This document shows positions 58,320 through 64,000 of a DNA stretch of 64,000 nt, in pieces. Positions within the stretch are counted from its first letter, which is position 1; every line of letters begins with the position of its first letter. The position numbers and the translations under genes are program-made. The notes under the pieces are model-generated. The model did not search any database. It was not told the DNA's origin and worked only from the letters and a program-made list of their open reading frames with translations. Source of the stretch: DATAUD01 sp036268455 (GTDB lineage Bacteria > Verrucomicrobiota > Verrucomicrobiia > Limisphaerales > Palsa-1400); the NCBI GenBank assembly GCA_036268455.1, contig DATAUD010000070.1, positions 1 to 64,000 on the forward strand, read 5' to 3'.

Positions 58320-59285
58320 CTATTTCCGGCGCTTCCAATTGATTTTCGGCGGTTCGGGCAACCCTTGGGCGCGAAGGGCTGTGCGGAAATGTGTTTTGGA
58401 CACTTTACTGAGTTCACCGGCGCCGTACCGGGTGACAAAGTCCTTCGCCGCCTTATCGACCGCCGCCGAACCGCCTTTGGGAAACTCCATTTCGTATTTT
58501 TTCCCCAAATCCCGCAGGCGGCTGACAAATTCGTTGCGCGCCAATATCGAGGCGGCGGCGACGGCGATGTCTTCCTCCGCTTTGTGGCGCTGGACCAATT
58601 CGATGCCTCGGCCCAGCTTCATCAACGCTTTTGCGATAACGCCTTTGTCGTGCGCGAATTGATCGCTTATGGCGCGCACCGGCGGCGGGTCCATGCGATA
58701 CGCGACGGCCATCAGGTTTTCGATGACGCGCGCGTGCCCCCAGGCGAGCAGGGTGTTGACGCTTTTTAATTTGGTATAAAGCCGGTTGTAGGCTTCGTTT
58801 CCAATCGGCACTACCGTGTGCAAACAGCCCGGAGTGTCGCGAATCATTTGCGCCAGCTCGGCGATGCGGCGGTCGCTGCCGATATTTTTGGAATCGCGAA
58901 CGCCGGCGGATTTCCACGCTGGGATCATAGTTTCATTGATGTAAACGCCCGCCACGCAGAGCGGACCGAAAAAATCGCCTTTGCCGCTTTCGTCCACACC
59001 GATGCGCGGGGCGAGCAATTCGGGATTCAAAACGGTTTCGTAGCCGAGTTTGACTTCCTGGATGATTTTTGGCTCGAGGACAAACTCGACAAAATCCTGC
59101 GTCCCTTTGCCCTGCACGACCAGCTTGCCGCTTTCGTAGAAGACGACATTGGTTTTTTCCTTCTCGCCGGCAAACCGCGCGTACGGCACCTGGCGAAACG
59201 CGAAATCATGCTCTTGCAGATATTTCTGAAGGGAATCCGCCTGGGCGTCAGTCAATTTGCAAGTGTAGCTGGTGAGCGGTTGCAC
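58320..59285 (-). CDS. rnhC: Ribonuclease HIII
   Basis: This enzyme removes RNA from RNA-DNA hybrids. The 321-residue product has the N-terminal TBP-like substrate-binding domain of RNase HIII (about 1-85) and the nuclease domain. That begins IGVDESGKGDFFGPLCVAGVYI (acidic metal ligands) and continues with VRDSKNIGSDRRIAELAQMI, ISDQFAHDKGVIAKAL and AVAAASILARNEFVSRL. The DESGKGDFFGPL form distinguishes HIII from HII. It converges with khpB with only five bases between. Confidence 0.95.
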   Translation of the reverse strand: MQPLTSYTCKLTDAQADSLQKYLQEHDFAFRQVPYARFAGEKEKTNVVFYESGKLVVQGKGTQDFVEFVLEPKIIQEVKLGYETVLNPELLAPRIGVDESGKGDFFGPLCVAGVYINETMIPAWKSAGVRDSKNIGSDRRIAELAQMIRDTPGCLHTVVPIGNEAYNRLYTKLKSVNTLLAWGHARVIENLMAVAYRMDPPPVRAISDQFAHDKGVIAKALMKLGRGIELVQRHKAEEDIAVAAASILARNEFVSRLRDLGKKYEMEFPKGGSAAVDKAAKDFVTRYGAGELSKVSKTHFRTALRAQGLPEPPKINWKRRK

Positions 59286-59335
59286 TTTTCAAAAATAGCT
59301 GGACGCCCCATGAAAATAAATATTTCATTTGTCCT

Positions 59336-60379
59336 GTGGCGCTGCCCATTTCTCGCATCGCAAAGACATTGGAAACATGGTTTGAACAAAATGCCCGTGA
59401 CCTTCCGTGGCGGCGAACGAATGACCCTTACGCGATCTGGATTTCTGAAATCATGCTCCAGCAAACGCAGGTTAAAACTGTCATTCCTTATTTCAATCGA
59501 TGGATGGCGGCGCTTCCGACGATCCGGAAATTCGCCGCGGCGCGCCCGGAAAAAGTGCTGAAATTATGGGAGGGATTGGGCTATTACACGCGCGTTCGCA
59601 ACGCGCAGTCGGCGGCGCGCGTCATCATGTCGGAACATTCCGGCAGGTTCCCATCGCGGTTCGACGATATTCTTGCTCTGCCCGGCATTGGCCGTTATAC
59701 GGCCGGAGCGATTTCCAGCATCGCGTTTAACCAGCGGACGCCGATTCTTGATGGCAACGTCATCCGCGTATTGACGCGGATCTTCGGCATTGGCGGCGAT
59801 CCCCGCGGCAAAGAAGTGAATGCAAAGCTTTGGGAGACCGCCAGCGCGCTGGTGTCAGTGCGTGAAGTCGAACCGTCAAAGCTGAACCAGGCCCTGATGG
59901 AGTTGGGCGCGCTAATATGTATGCCTCGACAGCCGCGATGCGCGGAGTGCCCGGCGCGTCAACACTGTTTTGCCCGGCTCGAAGGACGGATCGCTGATTT
60001 TCCCGCGTTGGCGGCAAGGAAATCCGCAACTGAACGGCGTTTCATCGCGCTTGTGGTTCGAGAAGAGGACCGGTTTTTAGTGCGGCGGCGGCCTGCGGGA
60101 ATCGTGAACGCAGGTTTGTGGGAATTTCCCAATATCGAAATTCCTGTCAAAACAAGAAATCCCGCCGCGCTTGCCGCTCCGTTTGAAACCGCCGCCGCTG
60201 AACCCTTTCTCCGGGTTCGGCATTCCATCACCCGCTATCGGATTTTGCTGGAAGCATTCGAAGCTTCCCACCCCTCAAAAATTCAAGTGGATGGGCTTTG
60301 GAAGACGATGTCCGAGATGGACAGACTGCCCTTCACCAGCGCCCACCGAAAGGTGCTGAATGCCGTCCATCGGGCTTGA
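59336..60379 (+). CDS. mutY: A/G-specific adenine glycosylase MutY
   Basis: MutY removes adenine mispaired with 8-oxoguanine. The GTG start at 59336 gives 347 residues. Seen are DLPWRRTNDPYAIWISEIMLQQTQVKTV (with catalytic Glu), the HhH motif LPGIGRYTAGAISSIAF then catalytic Asp in LDGNVIRVLTR, and the iron-sulfur site C-X6-C-X2-C-X5-C in CMPRQPRCAECPARQHC. A C-terminal NUDIX-like domain (about 220-345) recognises 8-oxoG (FLVRRRPAGIVNAGLWEFP). Confidence 0.95.
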   Translation: MALPISRIAKTLETWFEQNARDLPWRRTNDPYAIWISEIMLQQTQVKTVIPYFNRWMAALPTIRKFAAARPEKVLKLWEGLGYYTRVRNAQSAARVIMSEHSGRFPSRFDDILALPGIGRYTAGAISSIAFNQRTPILDGNVIRVLTRIFGIGGDPRGKEVNAKLWETASALVSVREVEPSKLNQALMELGALICMPRQPRCAECPARQHCFARLEGRIADFPALAARKSATERRFIALVVREEDRFLVRRRPAGIVNAGLWEFPNIEIPVKTRNPAALAAPFETAAAEPFLRVRHSITRYRILLEAFEASHPSKIQVDGLWKTMSEMDRLPFTSAHRKVLNAVHRA

Positions 60380-60601
60380 TTAACGAGCGTCAGTGCGCCG
60401 CGAAAGATACCGAGCAGAGACGATGTGCAACGGATCGATGTGGTTGATAAATCCGTCCTTATCAACAACCGCGATAACGTGCTTTGTGATGAGAATAAAC
60501 TCCGGATGCGGAATATCAAATTCCTGGCCGTCAGTGGTGCGAATTGCGAACGGACGGAAACCGCCTCCGCTTACCCGCCTTCTCAATTCTTGAACGCTCA
60601 C
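60380..60601 (-). CDS. Small hypothetical protein downstream of rplI
   Basis: A GTG at 60601 with GGAG about 12 bases upstream opens 73 codons. The core FRPFAIRTTDGQEFDIPHPEFILITKHVIAVVDKDGFINHIDPLHIVSARYL is a small all-beta pattern seen in many short bacterial proteins of unknown function, which I recognise only as a type. It starts 20 bases after rplI ends and abuts the convergent mutY stop directly. The frame remains open inside rplI to 60751, but those residues mirror the rplI tail and are not real. Confidence 0.6.
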   Translation of the reverse strand: MSVQELRRRVSGGGFRPFAIRTTDGQEFDIPHPEFILITKHVIAVVDKDGFINHIDPLHIVSARYLSRRTDAR

Positions 60602-60620
60602 AACTGAAACTTGCTCCAAA

Positions 60621-61289
60621 TCACTCTGCTTTTCCAGCTTTTTCGGCTTTTGCGGGCTTATCGGATTTCTCGGTGCGCGGCGCGCGAGGCTTGCGATCCG
60701 CACGCTGGGCCTTTTCGCCTGCGGCGGCCTCAACCGGCGCTTGCTCTTCACGGCTTCGTTCGGTGCGCTTGTGGCCCCGGGATTCCGTTCTTGGAGCCCC
60801 TTCGGTCCGCGCCTCTTCCGTGGCGGTCACTGGGGTCGTGCTCTCCACGCGGACTTTGACGGTGGCGTGGACCTCGGAGTGAAGGCGCAGCTCGACATCA
60901 TGCTCACCGATTGTTTTGATCGGATGCTCAAGGTGGATTTTCTTCTTGTCAAGGATGATGTCAAATTGCGTCTTCAACTGGTCGGCAATCATCCCGGCGG
61001 TGACGGCTCCGAACATCTTGCCATCGTCGCCGGTCTTGACCTGGATGACGGCGATGAGCTTGGAGATGCTCTTGGAGAGTTCGCTCATGGTGTTGAACTC
61101 ATGGGCTTCGCGTTCGGCGCGGCGGCGCTTCAGCGCTTCGATGCGGCGTTTGTTCGCGCCCGTCAACGGCACGGCGAGGCCTTGCGGATAAAGATAATTG
61201 CGGGCGTAGCCGGCGGCGACTTTTACCAGATCGGACTCTCCGCCCAGACCAACGATATTTTGAATCAGGATAACTTCAGTTTTTGCCAT
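60621..61289 (-). CDS. rplI: Ribosomal protein bL9 with long charged tail
   Basis: This is the large-subunit ribosomal protein L9. Residues 1-152 form normal bL9: MAKTEVILIQNIVGLGGESDLVKVAAGYARNYLYPQGLAVPLT for the rRNA-binding N-domain, the connecting helix, and the C-domain to VKVRVES. A tail of about 70 residues rich in Lys, Glu, Ala, Arg and Pro follows, making 222 instead of about 150 residues. The tail is probably disordered and RNA-binding. It follows ssb by 24 bases, with no rpsR between. Confidence 0.95.
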   Translation of the reverse strand: MAKTEVILIQNIVGLGGESDLVKVAAGYARNYLYPQGLAVPLTGANKRRIEALKRRRAEREAHEFNTMSELSKSISKLIAVIQVKTGDDGKMFGAVTAGMIADQLKTQFDIILDKKKIHLEHPIKTIGEHDVELRLHSEVHATVKVRVESTTPVTATEEARTEGAPRTESRGHKRTERSREEQAPVEAAAGEKAQRADRKPRAPRTEKSDKPAKAEKAGKAE

Positions 61290-61313
61290 AAAAATTCAGT
61301 CTGTTAAAATCTA

Positions 61314-61781
61314 TTAAAATGGAACGTCGTCTTCTTCAGCGCCCGGTCCTTCGCCTTCCGCCGGTTCCGGCGATTTGGCGGGGGGAGGGGATGCGCGTCG
61401 CGGAGCGTCGGAAGCCGGTGCGCCGCCTCCGCCTCCACCCTCGGGGCGGTTGGAATCGATGAATGAGAAGGATTCCAGCACGACCTTGAGTTTGCTTTGT
61501 TTTTGATGAGTGGTTTTGTCTTCCCAGGTATCTTGCTTGAGACGGCCCTCGACGAGCAGCGGGCGTCCCTTGCGCATGTATTGGGCAATCACCTCGGCTT
61601 GACGGCCCCAGACATCCACATCGACAAAGCTGACTTCCTCCTTGGATTCCCCGGTTTCGCTTTTCCAGGTGCGATTGACAGCCAGCGTCAGTTTGGCGAC
61701 GGCAGTGCCTTTGGGCGTGTACCGCAACTCGGGATCACGCGTCAGGTTGCCCGCCAAAATAACTTTGTTGAAGCTGGCCAT
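61314..61781 (-). CDS. ssb: Single-stranded DNA-binding protein
   Basis: The 155-residue product has an OB fold (MASFNKVILAGNLTRDPELRYTPKGTAVAKLTLAVNRTW, then FVDVDVWGRQAEVIAQYMRKGRPLLVEGRLKQDTWED). A Gly/Pro/Ala-rich disordered linker follows, then an acidic tip EEDDVPF, the docking peptide for partner proteins. It lies between rpsF (five-base gap) and rplI. Confidence 0.97.
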   Translation of the reverse strand: MASFNKVILAGNLTRDPELRYTPKGTAVAKLTLAVNRTWKSETGESKEEVSFVDVDVWGRQAEVIAQYMRKGRPLLVEGRLKQDTWEDKTTHQKQSKLKVVLESFSFIDSNRPEGGGGGGAPASDAPRRASPPPAKSPEPAEGEGPGAEEDDVPF

Positions 61782-61786
61782 CGGAA

Positions 61787-62095
61787 TTACGCGGCGACAG
61801 GTTTCGGCGCGGGCGCGTGGGTGATCAAAACGCGAAAGACGTCCTCGCTGTTCGTGAAGCGATGGTGCAACTGCGAGACAATCGTCGGCGCGCCTTCAAA
61901 AACAAAATTGACGTAGTAACCGGCGGTATTTTTGCGGTCCGCCACGCGCGAAAAGGCCTTTTTTTCCATTTTCTGGACGGTTTCCACTTTCCCGCCCGCC
62001 GTCGCGATTTCCGCGGAGATTTTGTCGATCGTGTCCTTGATCGTCTCCTCTTTGCCGCTCGTGTTTAATATAAATAATCCTTCGTAACGTTTCAC
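61787..62095 (-). CDS. rpsF: Ribosomal protein bS6
   Basis: This small-subunit ribosomal protein S6 has 102 residues from a GTG start: KRYEGLFILNTSGKEETIKDTIDKISAEIATAGGKVETVQKMEKKAFSRVADRKNTAGYYVNFVFEGA. Its ferredoxin-like fold normally pairs with S18, whose gene is not here. The start overlaps the pth stop by three bases within GTGA. Confidence 0.95.
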   Translation of the reverse strand: MKRYEGLFILNTSGKEETIKDTIDKISAEIATAGGKVETVQKMEKKAFSRVADRKNTAGYYVNFVFEGAPTIVSQLHHRFTNSEDVFRVLITHAPAPKPVAA

Positions 62096-62700
62096 TTTTT
62101 TCCTTTGTCTGTCGGCGTCGTCAGGGCGCCGTTAAATTTATTCATTGCCGCCTGGATCCCGTCGCTCAACCAGCATTCCACCTGCTGGCAAGCCCGATCC
62201 AGGACTTCCTTCGCCACTTTCAGTTCCGCCGCCGTGAACCGGCCCAGAACATAGTCCGTTATTTCCCGATCATCCTCAGTGCGCCGGCCAATCCCCAATC
62301 GCAACCGCGGATAAACCCGCGTCCCCAATTGCTGCTCAACCGACTCCAAGCCGTGATGCCCGCCGCTGCTGCCAGAGGGCTTCAAACGAATCTGCCCCAA
62401 CGGCAAGTCCGCATCATCCACCACGATCAACACCCGGTGCGGCGGCACTTGATAAAACCTCGCCACCGCCGCAACCGCATCGCCGCTGGCGTTCATAAAC
62501 GTCTGCGGCTGGCACAAAATCACCTTTTGCCCCGCCCGCTCCACCCTTGCCACGCGGGCATTAAATTTTTTCTGCGCGCTCCACGCCGCGTCCCAATCCG
62601 CCGCGAGACGGTCCGCCAAAACAAACCCGATATTGTGCCGGGTCGTGGCGTATTCGGAACCGGGATTGCCGAGTCCCGCAATGAGAAACAAATTCTCCAA
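62092..62700 (-). CDS. pth: Peptidyl-tRNA hydrolase
   Basis: This enzyme frees tRNA from prematurely released peptidyl-tRNA. The 202-residue product has the family marks LIAGLGNPGSEYATTRHNIGFVLADRLA (catalytic His), LCQPQTFMNASGDAVAAVARFY, VVDDADLPLGQIRLKPSGSSGGHHGLESVEQQLGT and PRLRLGIGR. It stands between rplY (15-base gap) and rpsF, a frequent order. Confidence 0.97.
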   Translation of the reverse strand: MENLFLIAGLGNPGSEYATTRHNIGFVLADRLAADWDAAWSAQKKFNARVARVERAGQKVILCQPQTFMNASGDAVAAVARFYQVPPHRVLIVVDDADLPLGQIRLKPSGSSGGHHGLESVEQQLGTRVYPRLRLGIGRRTEDDREITDYVLGRFTAAELKVAKEVLDRACQQVECWLSDGIQAAMNKFNGALTTPTDKGKK

Positions 62701-62715
62701 TCACGCGGGGAAGTC

Positions 62716-63495
62716 TTACTTCTTCTTTTCCGGTTTCTTTTCGCCGGCCTTCTCGGCCGGGGCGGCGGCTTTCTCGCCTGCTTTGGCGGGAGCTTTCTCC
62801 GCGCCCTTGGCGGCGCCTTTTTCGCCCGGCTTGCCTTCGCCCTCGCCCTCTTCCTTCTTTTCCTTGAGCATTTCCACTTCGCCGCCCGGCGTTGTGGCAG
62901 CTTCCAAAGTAGCGGCTTCCTGAGCTTCGCTGACTGGCGCGGCGACGGACAACACTGGAATGTGCTTATCGCCAAGAATCTCAACGCCCGCGGGGGCTTT
63001 CATCTCGCCAATGTGAACGGCCTTGCCGATTTCCAAATGGCTGACATCGATGATCAGCACCTCAGGCAAATCCTTGGGCAGCGCACGAACCTTGATTTTA
63101 AATAAAACGTGTTCCAGCGTGCCGCCGCCCGTCTTCACGCCAACAGCCTCGCCGGTGGCCTCAACAGGCACCATGACGGTAACTTTCTCGTCCTCGGCGA
63201 CTTCGTGCAAATCCACGTGCAGAAGCTCGTTGGACAGGACGTGATGCTGAACGTCCTGCATCAGAGCGAGGCGTTTGGGCTTGGCATCGCCCTCGACGTT
63301 CAGGTCCAACAGCACAATTTCCGAATGGGCGCCGTGGATGACGTTGCTGATGTCTTTGAGGTTAATCTCGAGACTTTGGGGCGGGTTGAGCCGTCCATAA
63401 ATAACAGCGGGCACACGGCCAGCCGAACGCAATTTCTTCGCGCCGGCCCGGCGTCCTAATTTCCGCTGAAAAGCGGTTAAAGCGACAGATTTCAT
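62716..63495 (-). CDS. rplY: Ribosomal protein bL25 (CTC form) with charged tail
   Basis: This is the 5S rRNA-binding protein of the general stress (CTC) type. The N-terminal L25 domain (ALTAFQRKLGRRAGAKKLRSAGRVPAVIYG, about 1-95) is followed by the TL5/CTC beta domain (about 100-190, VEATGEAVGVKTGGGTLEHVLFKIKVRALPKDLPEVLIIDVSHLEIGKAVHIGEM). The last 65 residues are low-complexity Lys/Glu/Ala/Pro. It lies between prs (55-base gap) and pth, the classic prs-rplY-pth order. Confidence 0.95.
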   Translation of the reverse strand: MKSVALTAFQRKLGRRAGAKKLRSAGRVPAVIYGRLNPPQSLEINLKDISNVIHGAHSEIVLLDLNVEGDAKPKRLALMQDVQHHVLSNELLHVDLHEVAEDEKVTVMVPVEATGEAVGVKTGGGTLEHVLFKIKVRALPKDLPEVLIIDVSHLEIGKAVHIGEMKAPAGVEILGDKHIPVLSVAAPVSEAQEAATLEAATTPGGEVEMLKEKKEEGEGEGKPGEKGAAKGAEKAPAKAGEKAAAPAEKAGEKKPEKKK

Positions 63496-63550
63496 CGTAG
63501 TTACCTTTTACATGAAGACCCGCGGTTTTACCAGCTTTGAATAAGCCGGC

Positions 63551-64000
63551 TTAACTGGTGCGTCCGCCGTTAAAATCAAACAGCGACGTAATCGACGAAT
63601 TGCAATTAATTCGTTTGATCGCCTCGCCCAACAGCGCGGCCACCGACAGCGTCGTAATCTTCACCCCGTCAATTGCGGGGCGTAGGACAGTATCAGTAGT
63701 TATCAATTCGTCAATATTCGATTTTCGGAGCCTCTGAATTCCCAAATCGTTCAGCAAAGCGTGCGAAACGCACGCCAGGATTTTTTTCGCGCCTTTTTTC
63801 TTGAGCAGGGCCGCCGCGTTGACCAGCGTCCCCGCCGTTTCCGTCAAATCATCCACCAGAAGCACATTGCGCCCGCGGATTTCTCCAATCACAGCCATCG
63901 CCTCGGTTTCCGTGGCGCTTTTCCTGCGCTTGGCGACGATTGCCAGGCCCGCTTCCAACACCTGGGAATAAGCGTGCGCCATTTTCAAACCGCCGACATC
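63551..64000 (-). CDS. prs: Ribose-phosphate pyrophosphokinase, C-terminal part, cut by window end
   Basis: PRPP synthetase makes phosphoribosyl pyrophosphate for nucleotides and some amino acids. The visible 149 residues run from DVGGLKMAHAYSQVLEAGLAIVAKRRKSATETEAM through the PRPP-binding loop VLLVDDLTETAGTLVNAAALLKKKGAKKILACVSHALL to ITTLSVAALLGEAIKRI...SITSLFD. The frame stays open to the last base of the window, so the N-terminal half lies outside. Confidence 0.93.
   Translation of the reverse strand, partial: DVGGLKMAHAYSQVLEAGLAIVAKRRKSATETEAMAVIGEIRGRNVLLVDDLTETAGTLVNAAALLKKKGAKKILACVSHALLNDLGIQRLRKSNIDELITTDTVLRPAIDGVKITTLSVAALLGEAIKRINCNSSITSLFDFNGGRTS

Overview
The window looks like a chromosomal segment of a member of the Verrucomicrobiota, probably close to Pedosphaera/Limisphaerales. 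This is inferred from family content, not from a marker tree. Pointers are GloVer-repeat and immunoglobulin-like secreted proteins with the typical verrucomicrobial C-terminal 'axxxDLxxW...RFYR' domain, M56 peptidases fused to carboxypeptidase-regulatory-like domains, an OprB-type porin, LptE and a Tat-exported NIPSNAP protein (all diderm features), and AbrB/PIN modules.

Layout. 0-12.7 kb: ribD, a secreted S74-chaperone protein, a toxin-antitoxin module with a decayed extra copy, a motility group (fliA, motA, motB and small proteins, reading leftwards), recQ, and a leftward operon of an orphan NarL-type regulator, a LarA-like nickel racemase homologue and a second RibD-type reductase. 12.8-17.4 kb: a BlaI repressor with a clear palindromic operator and a very large M56 sensor-peptidase gene that is broken twice. 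17.4-28.3 kb: a 14-repeat GloVer protein, an SPFH/zinc-ribbon pair, two unrecognised membrane proteins, a lipoprotein resembling the C-terminal part of DUF2723 proteins, and a glycosyltransferase. 28.4-30.9 kb: pgk-tpiA-secG. 30.9-32.7 kb: a scrap heap of an IS1634-like transposase fused in frame to pieces of a glycolipid glycosyltransferase and a regulatory-like domain. 32.7-47.3 kb: porin, aldo/keto reductase, glycosyltransferase, GlcD-type oxidase, secreted beta-propeller and FG-GAP proteins, a half tRNA-Ser, NIPSNAP protein, lptE, a BamD-like TPR protein, M48 peptidase with TerB-like tail, lemA and an adenosine deaminase homologue. 47.3-52.8 kb: a giant sedolisin (S53) with Ig and GloVer domains. 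53.3-55 kb: an IS256 remnant and a truncated PD-(D/E)XK nuclease gene. 55.1-64 kb: housekeeping genes (rpmH-rnpA-yidD-yidC-khpB, rnhC, mutY, and leftward prs-rplY-pth-rpsF-ssb-rplI).

How the genes work together. The housekeeping blocks cover membrane-protein insertion, translation and lower glycolysis. Between them lie exported, repeat-rich surface proteins and remnants of mobile DNA. The most unusual points are: GloVer repeats that come in sets of seven, as expected for seven-bladed propellers; the three-part chimeric open frame near 31 kb; the tRNA-Ser 5' half near 39.45 kb; the twice-broken M56 gene; and the uncharacterised membrane gene pair at 22.7-25.7 kb. No CRISPR array, rRNA or complete tRNA was seen.
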